64,000 bases of DNA from Coriaria nepalensis (lineage: Eukaryota; Streptophyta; Magnoliopsida; Cucurbitales; Coriariaceae). The notes under the pieces were generated by a model that was given only the letters and a program-made list of their open reading frames with translations, did no database searches and was not told the DNA's origin. Positions 10,917-21,652 of this stretch are shown piece after piece (the first letter of the stretch is position 1; every line of letters starts with the position of its first letter). Location of the stretch: positions 8,067,501 through 8,131,500 of the forward strand of contig CP114489.1 of NCBI GenBank assembly GCA_027186245.1. The letters run 5' to 3'. The position numbers and the translations under genes are program-made.

Positions 10917-11603
10917 TATTGACATATATTTCCATCCACTATAGATGGCTTCTTCATCCCCAATGTGATTCAAGATCAATTCTTGCACTCACTAAGAAAC
11001 TACGTCTGGGGTGGTGGTCAGCCAACCCCTCTTCGATGCTCTAGTTAGTTTTCTAGAGGGATATACGTAGAGTAGATGTTTAGATTTGATATTCTCTTAA
11101 GAAATATGCCTTCCTTCTTTACTGTTATATCATTTGGTTTTTTATACCTGAACAAGGTTGGGAAACCCCGATGGATTTACATATCTCTCGCTCCCATTGC
11201 TCAGTATTCTGATCACTCTCTGCTTTATCATAGGTGTCAGAGTACTCACTGTCTGACACAACAAAGATTTGCTCCCTACTCAAAGACGTCTCAATGGGCA
11301 ACGACACAGTCCCAATTTGACACACCAGTGGTGCGTCCTACACTTAGGTATCAGTTACTTTCCATCTGTCCTCCCTTCAGGCCTATCCATGCTGAAGTCT
11401 GAGCTAAGCGAGGAAATACATGACTCAGCCTCAACGTCGTCTGATGTCCTATTATCAGGCTCAACTTATTTTCATGTTGACTGATGCTAACATCTTCTCT
11501 TTGTACTTAATTACCCTAACATCTGCCGACCATACTTCAGCCTTGGCTTCCTTGTTCGAACTGAGGCTGCAGATATGAGACTATCCCGATATTGGGCTCA
11601 GCA
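10917..11603 (-). repeat. Right LTR (5' LTR of minus-oriented Ty3 element)
   Basis: About 687 bp, homologous to 2785-3482. The minus-strand start is TGCTGAGCCC. It is followed outward by GTGGA, the partner of the left target-site duplication, and then by subtilase sequence. Confidence 0.88.
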
Positions 11604-12045
11604 GTGGAAATGTCCCATTTGCCATAATTGCATCCTCGGCCAATACCAAGTTAGGTAATAAATGTCAATTTCCAAATGTAGATACTGATAATCTGAATCC
11701 ACCAAATTTTCAGCAATTTCCAAGAAGAAGTCATTTTAGGTAGATTTGGTTAGTGGTGGAAGAGGCCACACCCACAACACAAGGGCTGTAGGAGAAAATA
11801 GTAGATGTGGCTGGCCCACCATTGATCACTGCTTGCATTATAAATATTCCAGCCCATCTTCCACATTGCATGTATATATCAAATGCATTGAAGAATGTCT
11901 ATGTATCTTCCTCTGGTTCCAGAGGTCCCACAATGATGGATAAAATATCCAAGCTATTTATAGTGGGGCTGGATTGTATCGTGCCAGATTGCATGACACC
12001 CATACAGCCTGTGCAATCCGAGCCATCCAATACAATCCAATGTCC
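11604..12045 (-). pseudogene. SBT2-type subtilase pseudogene, middle part
   Basis: The minus strand reads RIAQAV, LDILSIIVGPLEPEEDT, FFNAFDIYMQCGRWAGIFIMQ, NGGPATSTIFSYSPCVVGVA, TTNQIY, LLLGN and KFGG, then LVLAEDAIMANGTFP. This is the stretch around the oxyanion Asn (NGGP) and the start of the protease-associated insert of SBT2.5/2.6-type subtilases. It continues at 2784 after the retrotransposon is removed. Stops occur after NQIYLK and after LLLGNC, and a short insertion interrupts the RIAQAV/LDIL junction. The prodomain and the catalytic Asp and His are not seen upstream. Confidence 0.8.
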
Positions 12046-12470
12046 CTAGGCAAGCCACATTACTCAGGGATGAAATGAATCTAAAAAACATGCGGGTTAC
12101 TAAGTTAAATGGACCTTTTTTTTTTCTTTCGTATCCCCTTTTCCATTAACGCACCTTCGACGCGATGCTTCATATTACTCTCCTTTAACGAACCCATTAT
12201 ACTGACATCAACAAACCCATTCGAGCTCATGAACTCGTTCAAAATCACGAAACCATTCTCTTTAAAAAAAAAGCCCAGCTCATTTTGATTATCAACAATG
12301 GCTCGAATCAGTAGGAATGCAAAGAAAGGCCGACATAAAAAAAAAAAAAAAAAGAATGAAAATGATTCTTGAATCTCACCTCAAGGGGAAGCTAAGAGGT
12401 TAAAAGAATCGCCATAATCAACGCTGGAAATCCCTCCTTCGAGTAATCTAGTAAGCATCCTAAAACCCTC
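12046..12470. other. Intergenic, no gene seen
   Basis: Low-complexity T and A runs (12116-12127, and A-run about 12338-12354) with no coding signal. Confidence 0.5.
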
Positions 12471-12725
12471 TAGTAACTTTACGGGTCAAAAGCCTATTAA
12501 TAGGTGGAAGCTCTTTGACTCAGAGAGTAACCCTAAGAGTCGAAGGACTCTTCATAAATCGAATCCCTTCGACCTATAGAGTAACTGTGAGGGTCGAGGC
12601 CCTTCGATCCTTATAGTTTGCTGGTTGAATGGCCTTTAACTTGTGAAGGACCCTTCAACCCTTATAGTTATTCCACGGGTGGAAGGGTCTCGACTTGTGA
12701 AGAGAGCCCCATCGACTCGTCGAAC
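12470..12725. repeat. Degenerate ~50-bp tandem repeats rich in CCCTTCGA/TCGAAGGG
   Basis: Roughly four diverged units carrying TATAGTTA-like, GGGTCGA/GGGTGGAAGG and CGACTTGTGAAG elements. The CCCTTCGA and complementary TCGAAGG/GGAAGGG words alternate, so each unit can pair with its neighbour. Unit borders are approximate. Confidence 0.5.
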
Positions 12726-12834
12726 ACATTTTCTTTTTGTTAATTTTGAAGTATTTTTATATTTATTAGCTTAAATAATTATGTATACTAACATTCAATT
12801 TTTGAATTTTTTAAGGGTAATTAACCGCTAATAC

Positions 12835-14110
12835 GTCCCCAGCTTGAACTCATAATCGATGATGATCTTTGCTTTAAGTGTCGTAGTACTGTGATAGCAA
12901 AGCAAGAAGTTGTGATTGCTGACATAAAAATGATGCTCAATCATAGACAGTTACGATTGTTTAAAGGAACTTGCCTAGGCCACTTTGTTAATGTGAAGGC
13001 GGATCTTACCAATTCTGGCCAGGTGTAAAATATTTTCTTCTCCGACGAGCTGAGTGTAAGAATAAGTACGAGTTATGGTTTAAACATCATAAGAAGCATC
13101 CAGGGTTCAGTCTTAGGGAATTTCAATGGTGACGGGGCTAAAATGTGATGAATACCTTCCAAGCCACATTATCAAGCGGATAGAAAAAGATGACTATCTT
13201 TTGAGGAAATATCTTAGGAGGAAGAGTGTATAAATTTCAGTGTTTGCATGGAGATTCAAATCAAATGTTTCCCCACAGACCAATGAAGATAATGAAATTG
13301 TGAAGATGACTCTTGTGTATTTAATCGAGGGAGTCAACTAGGCTCAAGGGAAGAAGAAAAAGATTCAAGAATTTATGTTGAGCATCCCCAATAATATTAA
13401 CTAGTTATCCTATTATCCTTGGCTCAGGTTATATCCTATTTATGTTGAGCGATACTTTGCTCATTATTGTAGAGCGAGAAGAAGACATTCTTGTAATAAT
13501 CCAAATTCCTAGACAGTTTGCCAAAGACTAGCTCGCTAAGCTCATGCCATTAGAATGGATAACAAATTATGAGAAGCTGTTTGAGGAAACGGATCCTCTC
13601 TCTACGATTCTCAAGAAGTCGCCTCCCAAATGGGGACCGGCCCAGACTCAAGCTGCCCAACAACTCAAGAAAGTTGCGTGAAATCCTCCTCCCTTAAATA
13701 TACCTTTAGACGAAGTACGAATCATGTAGACTGATGCCTCATATTTGCATTAAGGTGCCCTGCTTCTCAAAAAAAAGGAGGGCAAGTGCCGCTACTGTGC
13801 TCATCCAAGTGGAAAATTCAAAGCTAGGCAGATACATTACCACACAATATACAAAGAAGTACTTGCCGTCAAGTATGGTATTAAGAAATTTGATTTTTAT
13901 CTCCGAGGCCATCGCTTTAAGGTTGTAATGAATAATTCCTCATTCCCTAGAGTCCTAGAATTTAAAAACAAGGTTCCTCCTAACCCTCTGCTCCTAAGTT
14001 AAAATCTTGGTTTGATCGATATAACTTTCAATGTTCTCACATTAAGGGATCCCGAGCATCATCCTTGAAATATTATCTAGGCCACCTTTAGTAAAGCTTA
14101 TCACCACAGT
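12835..14110 (+). pseudogene. Endogenous pararetrovirus (Caulimoviridae-like) remnant A
   Basis: Degenerate plus-strand coding sequence with many stops and frameshifts. The clearest part (about 13640-14000) matches the connection and RNase H region of plant pararetrovirus polymerases: the catalytic T-D-A-S block, a small RNase H core, and a conserved downstream FPRVLEFKNK-like block. No reverse transcriptase core with its Y-x-D-D box is seen just upstream, so that segment is deleted. The 12835-13420 part has weak polyprotein-like open stretches that I cannot assign. Related endogenous caulimovirid copies are common in plant genomes. It is broken beyond expression. Confidence 0.6.
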
Positions 14111-15547
14111 GTCCACTATCCCATTGCTTTATTGCATCACTCCTGATGATGAAGATTATGATGCAATTATCAATTTTCCTACATATATAAATCAACATAC
14201 CAAATTTTCCTACATACCAAATTTATATCTCTCGCCACTTCTTCTTTAATGTAAGTATCTCGACCCAATCCAATATTGCTCAAGATATTTACTGCTCTCT
14301 CTTGCCCTTGTAGGTCCAACGTCCTAGCACATCAAAGAAATAATAGATGTAATACATATTGATGTATTTGACTATTGAATTCAATCTCTTTTTTTTATAT
14401 TTTATAATGACCAAACACAAATTAAACATATTAGACATTGTAAATTACATGTTTTATTTGTTTATCACGAAATATTTTGACAATATATTTGTCCTGTACC
14501 ATAATCATTTTCCGAGCGAAACCACCTAGCTTGTGATCCCCTACATCGAAATCCTGATTTTGCAACTGTCGAGGATTGAATACAAAATTTCGAATGCTCT
14601 TGTCGAGCCGTAATCAAAGACTACTAACTACATGAAGAAGAGTCTGAAGAGAATTATGCTGTAGAGATGGTTCTTCTAAAGAGAAATGTCTACAGCTTGG
14701 AAGTTCTCTTAAGGGGAGATGCACAACACAAGTGCCTTTATCTTCAAAGTGCATATAGAGTTCTTTAACAGGCTCAGCCGAGAAGCGTTCATGAACATTA
14801 GTCATGAGGGCGTTTTAGTTTCTTAAAGTATTTTTGGAGTTTCCATTTCCAACTACTTTGAGTAAAAATACTTCTTAAATGTGTTAGAATTTCTCCGTCC
14901 ATCATACTCTTAACGTTTAAGCAGACCTTTTTACTTTTATTGCAGAATGACATTTTCTCTGGACTGAATATGCAATCGAATTGCTCACTTTTACTCTTCG
15001 CCTACCTTACTCTCCTTTTCCTAAATTACACTTCAATTCTATTTGAAATTCATTTCCTCAAAGTTAATTGGATACTAATCAAAAAAGAAAAAGAGCCCAC
15101 AAGAAATTTTTTTTTTCTTTATTTTATTTTATTTTTGTTTCAAATGTTCGATCTTTATTAATCAAAATTACTTTACGGCAGACTCGGCCAAATATTTACT
15201 TTAAATATTTACTGTTCTTATTTCTTACAACACACCCGCATGGCGGACACTTCACAAACTTTTAACATTCTGCCTAAGATTTTCACGACCGTATAATTAG
15301 CCAACTGCGTAAACAACGGCTAAGGTCACTTGATAGGCACAGTAAGCATGATAGGCACAAAACTTAGTAAGCCCTGAACCATTTCTCTATAACTAATGGC
15401 ACCTACTCTTTACCAAAATAAAGAAGTGTAAAATTTATGTTTCAAGTTCATCATAAATAGAAACAGCGACAATATAGAAAACTTGGCAGGACACTTATGA
15501 ACAAATATACAATCTCTATTCACCCCAACTGACTAATCAGTCTCACA
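14110..15547. other. Intergenic, no supported gene
   Basis: AT-rich sequence. A 63-residue minus ORF at 14614-14805 has no recognisable domain. The right end (about 15400-15547) probably holds the 3' UTR of the AAA-ATPase gene. Confidence 0.45.
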
Positions 15548-18500
15548 TCAAGCCAACTGAGCCTTTTTGGTGCGGGCGGCAGATTCTTTAAGTTTCTGCT
15601 CAGTGATAGCAAGAAGAGTCTTCTGCCTGGTCATAGCACTATCAATGTATTCTTGTAGAGGTGGAAGAGTAATTTGTTCTCCATCTGTAGATACTACTCC
15701 TCGAATTATCTGTCAAATGATATAAAAGGCAATGAGACCTTCTGGTATGCACATTGATATACTTCCGTAACACATTAAACTTCATCACAATCACAAATCT
15801 CATCTTCATACATCACATCAACAATCACAAAAGAGTGATGTTTATAGTTGTGATGAGATTTGGTGGGCCATGTCGCCATGCAGATTGTGCATACAAAAAA
15901 TTTTGAAAGAGTAAATTGATGGGCACAGTATTTATTACACAACAAATAAGTAGATTGTTTGCTGCCTTCAGTGATACAGATTGCTTTGTTACCTTCGATG
16001 CCCATGACCGCTCGGCCTGTTGGCACACGTCTCTGATATCCCTTCCAGACATTCTGAATATGGAAAAAAATTTAGTCCTATGGCTATTAGAAATTCCAAA
16101 TTTGGAGTACAATCAAGGAGGGGGAAAAAAAAAAGGGGGGTCAAGATGTTGTGAAAAAAGGAAAGAAAAAATTCCCACCCATCACAAGCTAAAGCTTTCC
16201 TTAATAAACAAGAAAGTTCATATTGCTTACTAAGGACATGAGGAATGGAACTTATATTATAGAGTAGTGCCTAGTTCAAACTTACCCATCTGTAACTTCT
16301 GCAAACTTGTTTAATTCAGTTTTTGTTAGTTGCTTTGCATACTGAGCTGCAATTTCGTTACGGTTCTTCTTGTCAGGCAACCCAAATGTAATCATCGAGT
16401 CAAACCGGCTGACCAAGCAAACAGAACAAGGAGTCTAAAAAATATATTCCTGAATCTGGAAAGCTCATTCTACAATTTTAGACACATGCAAAAAAAAAAA
16501 GAAAAAAGAAAAAAGGGCACCTAGATACCTAATTAAAGCAGGGTCTAGGTCTTGCTTTCTATTTGTAGCTGCAATGACTACGACCTTTTTATCCTGCTCA
16601 AAACCATCAATCTGTACACAGGAAGGCACATTCAATCAAATACATCTCAATACTTGAGTCCACATAGAATCCAATCCGACAAAATGAAAACCTAAATGAC
16701 AAAAATGATATTTCATTTCTTCTCTTTTCTTTTCTTTTCTTTTTTCTTTTTTGTGGGGGGGGGAAGGAGTAAGCCAAATGCGAGAATCTTGTTCATTCAT
16801 CCTTAATGAAACCCAATTTTCAGGACATGAATTCAGAGAAAAGAACAAACAATCGTGCTAATGCAACAAGCCCACCTGACGCAATATTACAGATAAAATT
16901 CTGCGTGTTGCTTCATGCATTTCACTATCACGAGCAGTTGCAAAAGAATCAACCTACAATAGCAGCTAGGAGATCAGGAAACTAAATTGTTAAAAGTTAC
17001 TCTAAATCAAATTTCATTAGAGAGCACTCCCCATGTGAAAATAACAACATTCATACAGGACCATAATAGTATGCGGTAAATTACTTTGTTGAAGTAGTTT
17101 CAGTTACCTCATCAAGGAAAATGATGGCACCATTGGGGAGATCATCAGCAAGAGAAAAAACCTTCCCTAAGAGGCGTTCACTTTCACCATAGTACTTTGA
17201 CAAGACCACCTCCAGTGGTACATATAGCAATGGAACACCCTGACAAAAAGCATGGCAGATGAAGAACATTTTCAAACATATGGAACTTGATGCAGTATGA
17301 TTTAGTCAGCAGTCTGGAAATTCAGCTGATTTTGCAGGTAAGTAAGATGGTTATGCCTTAGAAGCTTGTTTCAGGCCCCCGGCATTTTTAGAGAGCCTGG
17401 AAAAGTTTTAGTTCTCTTTGATTATGATTCTTTGGGAAAAAAGTTCAGGTTAAGCGAAAATCAACCGTAAAAACAAAAGAAGTTGCAAAAAGCATACAAG
17501 CTTTTCCCAAGCCTAGTAGAAGAGCTCTGTTATAAGAGATTTTTTTTTTCCATTTTTTTTATCATATAAATTAAATTAGTAATACTCAAACAGAAGTAAT
17601 ATGATAGTAAATTAAGAAAATAATTGTATCTTACAGACATAACAATGGATGCTATGGTTTCAATGTGGCTGTATGATAGACATAAGTTTCAATTTTTTTA
17701 CCCACCGCTTGTTTAGCAATAACACGTGCACAAGATGTCTTCCCTGTACCTGAAATTAACATACTACAAGTAAGCTTAACGAGAAAGCAAGACATATCAG
17801 AGATGGAAAATAATATTGCACTTATTGAGAATTCAACCCAAGCTCGTGTCAGCTAGTGCACTTTCTAAATTCACATTCGAGCTTGCTTTCAGTTACACAA
17901 TCCATCCAGTTGTGTCACATGTTCATATGAATTCTCCATAGGCCTATAACACCACAAAGTATGTCCTAGTGGGTTTAATTTTTAACTGACCTAATACATG
18001 TCAGCTATAATTTGTTAAGTTATGATAATGGTCTGTCAGCATGCATAAGACTTGTCTTAAAAAATGACAAAACATAAGCATAACACATGGGAAAAAGATA
18101 AGAGCAATTTTGAAAATCGAAAAAATTCAGCATCTATATATTCTAGGTTTAGAAACCAACCTGGTGGGCCTTCAAAGAGTACCGCTCGGGGTCTGTTGGA
18201 TTGAAACTTACACCTAGTCCCATGAGCAATATCATCATATATTTCAGGTCTATGCAGAGCCAACAAAATCATATCTTCTATTTCTCTGCAAGTTAATCCA
18301 TTTAAATAAATTCAATATTTTTTTGGAAACATGCTTAACGATCTAACACATACAGTTAAGCGGTTAAATGGTACCTTAAAAGCTTTATAATGAAAAAAAC
18401 CAAGTGATTATACATTAAGTCTGGTTATGCAAGTTGCATAGCTATGATTCGAGTACAATATAAGGGTGCAGTCTTTCTCCATTCAATCCCATGATTCCTA

Positions 18501-20773
18501 TCTCTATTTTGATTGTTATGGACCTTCATATTGCAAAGTAAATGACAGATAATACTTGAAGGAGCAACCAGAAGGGATACTACAAACAAAGTAATGCCCT
18601 ACCGTTTTTGCTGATCATAACCGGCAATATTTTCCCATGATATCACATTATTTGAAGCGTCGACATGTATTTCATCAACTCCATAGATTCTCACTCCCAT
18701 AGACTCAAGACTAGAAATTGACTTTTCTGTCGACGGCGTTTGTATAATGCCTTCCCTTGATCTTTTCCCAAGAGAGTTGTTTTGTCCTGACGTTCCACCA
18801 GCTAATTGTAGAACCGAAACCAACGCTTCAAGCTCCTTCAAACTTAAGTGCCCTTGCTTGATGAATTCAATTTCCTACAGTAGATTAAGTTATTTACATT
18901 TATTACTAGGCATATCGAAGAAGGCCAAAAAATGAAAATCATATCCTTGTCACATGACTTGCAACTGTATGAAATGGTGACCAACAGTTGATTTTGAGTT
19001 AATGAGTGAGCGAAATATGACAATGCACAGCTCCCCATCTTCAGCATGCATGTTTGAATGCTCCTGACTGCCACCAGTGTCTTTCTGGCTACCTGGCCGA
19101 GTGAGAGTTAACTGCCAAGCAACTGTACTACAAGAAGTTCCAGAAAGCAGAGAGCACAACATCAAGTTTTAGAAATGCCAATGTTTTTCGATAAGAAAAC
19201 AGCAGAGGTAATAGAGAGAGTTTTTTTAGCTGTGAAACCTGTCCCAGGCACGTAATAACATATCTGAACCTCCACCATGCTCGTCAACTTTTAGTCCGAG
19301 ATGTGAAACAAGGTTTGCAATCAGTTGTGAAACTTCACAAGCCGGAGGGGCTTGGAACTTGATACTAACCTGTAAATAAGCAGAAAGTCTTTTTAACAAT
19401 TAAATAACCAAAGACTCTTCTTAACACTGAAATCAAATAAGAAGAACAACACTCGTACATAACTACATATCTTATGAAAATTCATTCTGGAGCATAATGC
19501 TCTTTTATTTTATTATTTTATTTTATTTTGTCCTTTAACTTGCATTGAAATGAATCTAACAAATAGAGTCCTAAAAAGATAAAGCAAATACATGAAAGAA
19601 AGGGTGGTAAATGATCAAGAAGTTTATGATGCTTTACTAATTTCGGAATTCCAAAGTAAATGATGAAGAAGTTTTCAAAGAAACCTGACACAATATGCTA
19701 TATTTGCTTTAGCTTTTCATTTCTTCCTTGGTTGAAGTATTCTCCCTTCTTCATAGTTAAGAACTTTTTCTTCCCCTTAAAATTAGACTTCACGTATCCA
19801 ACTTTTTATCCATCAATTAGACATAGTTAAGGTCATTGTAATGAATAGAGGCAACCAGATATCACATAATTAGATCTTATTCTCTAAGATATAAGTGCAA
19901 TTACCCTTGGGCCCTTGACAGAAACAGAAAAGCCGGGATAAGAACCATATCTCACTCCTTTGCTTCTAAGCAACTCCTCAATAAACTGTCGCTCTTTCCT
20001 CGCCGTTTCCTCAATACTTCCAATATTTGTTGAAGCCTCTGATGAAGCAGAGTTTGCAGTAATCTACATAAGGCAATACAAAAAATCGTCATTTTCTTAA
20101 AATGGACCAAAAGAACCTAGTGCGCTATCTCCATTGAAAACCTTAGAAAAGCAACTAACATATTCTAATTCAAATGGCCCATAGAAGTTGAATCATGCAA
20201 ACCTCATTAGCATCTGCCTGCACTACTTCTACCATCCCAACACCAACAAGACCAGCTAACATTGCTGGAATCATACAATATGGTGCCTTCAAATTAGGCC
20301 CGAATTTCGGTTGCCAAATATTAGATGCATTCGTATAAATCTGATTCCCAGAAATCACTGCACATGTAACGCTCGTAATCAAATTAGTTCAATTACTAGA
20401 ATGGCGCCCCATTTTCTATTGTTGCGTTTAAGAACATAATTTATCTCTTAGATATAGCACAGAAAATATAAAAATCAACAGTGCAGTTGAAAACTTTCAT
20501 ATTCAGAATGAAACTTATTAGACATTACGAATCATGAGTGTAGATTACTAGGCTTGCTTTATGATTTCCTACTTATTCTATGATTTTTGGAGTTCTAAAG
20601 CATGAGATATAGAAAGGAATTGAAATTGGAGACGTAAAGATCAAAGGGAAAAACCGATGGTTGAACCTACGTTGATAGGAACGGAATGGAGCACGAGGAA
20701 GGGCTAGGGTTTTATGCCTCGAGATAATTAGCCATGTCCGAGCCGTTTTCGCAATCTGCTCCAGAACAGCCAT
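15548..20773 (-). CDS. AAA-type ATPase, probably organelle-associated
   Basis: Fourteen exons on the minus strand: 20671-20773, 20203-20357, 19905-20063, 19239-19369, 18986-19127, 18603-18874, 18161-18285, 17706-17749, 17108-17239, 16876-16953, 16529-16611, 16286-16408, 15993-16053 and 15548-15709. All have GT-AG borders, and the phases close to 590 codons (589 aa). The N-terminus (MAVLEQIAKTARTWLIISRH) is Arg-rich and presequence-like, and residues 61-80 are hydrophobic (one possible membrane span). One AAA module follows: Walker A GPPGTGKT at about 360-367 (split by intron 7), Walker B AIIFLDE at 415-421, sensor-1 IAATNRK around N464, an SRFD arginine at about 476, and MSGRDIRDVCQQAERSWA in the lid. 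All key residues are present, so it looks functional. The layout recalls Msp1/ATAD-type membrane-anchored ATPases, but I do not recognise the exact orthologue. Confidence 0.9.
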
Positions 20774-21652
20774 TGTTCTCCTACACTAGTGATTAATGTT
20801 GCCCTCTTCAACTATTCTTCCCTGTCAAAATTGAGGCTTGACCCACGTTGAAAATGGATCGTTTTGTGTGGAGGAATTAGATTAAGAGTGATAGCTAGAA
20901 GGAAAATTAAGGACGGGGAAAGATTTTATAATTTTAATATTTATAAAATAGAAAATTGAATTTATAAATTAATGTTTTTGGGTGCTTTTCGATTTGAATT
21001 TGTATTGTATTGAGTTATTAGGCTTATTATTAAAAGCCCTTGCGTTTATATTTTTGGACTAAAGAGACTTATATTTTAAAAGATAAAAAGATCCTCTATA
21101 TTTTCATTTTAGGACCAAAAAGTCCCTTGCTATCAGTATTTCATTTTGACTTAATGGATGTGATGATATAACTGATTTTTAGTTTGGAGCCACGTTTTAT
21201 AACTCATTTTTACATAAGTTTGGAACCCACAATCTCATGAAACAAACCACCCCATAAAGAGGGAGTAAATTTTTCCGTGCAATATTATTTCGGTACAATT
21301 TCGTATATCTTACGGTACATATTTTAAAATGATAAATTCTATGTTTCTAAATAATCAAACTCATTTAAAATGACATATCATCAAAGTAGAGGGATTCTTT
21401 TGTTATTTAAAAAATAAAATATTTATAATTAGTTAATAGTGAATTAAGAAACTATTAATATTTATATATATAAAAAATTTAAATATTAACTTTTGATTCT
21501 TGAAAAATATGAAAAGTTTTAAATATTAAGAAAAAATTTAAAATCTTTGTCAATAAATATAAATGTAAAAATTAGTTGTATGTCTACACTTTTTCAAATT
21601 TTTAACATTAAGTTATAACTGTAAAAGTTAGTTATGCGTACACCATTTCAGA
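20774..21652. other. AAA-ATPase upstream region and AT-rich intergenic DNA
   Basis: 20774-20900 should contain the 5' UTR and promoter of the minus-strand AAA-ATPase gene. From 20930 on the DNA is very AT-rich. The stretch 21040-21250 resembles dispersed intergenic repeats with CCAAAAAGTCCCTTGCTA-like words, but no ends were found. Confidence 0.45.

Larger units (their letters stand above)
2785..11603 (-). mobile_element. Ty3/gypsy LTR retrotransposon, Tat-like, decayed
   Basis: An 8.8-kb element with two homologous LTRs, a 5-bp near-perfect target duplication, a polypurine tract beside the 3' LTR, and minus-strand protease, reverse transcriptase and two RNase H domains in that order. Integrase survives only as a C-terminal scrap, and gag is almost entirely lost: only about 590 bp lie between the 5' LTR and the protease. 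A second, archaeal-type RNase H after the usual one is known for the Tat lineage (Ogre, Retand and relatives). A plus-strand (antisense) ORF remnant and a tandem array occupy the 3' part, which is also seen in Tat elements. In-frame stops and frameshifts show it is inactive. It inserted into an SBT2 subtilase copy. Confidence 0.9.

Noticed and set aside
14614..14805. 63-residue minus-strand ORF
   Set aside because: No recognisable domain, no neighbouring exons and no homologous pattern; compatible with chance in non-coding DNA.
20573..20670. Extension of AAA-ATPase exon 1 through 66 residues
   Set aside because: The frame continues past a good GT donor at 20670/20669, but only splicing there keeps the downstream exon in phase.
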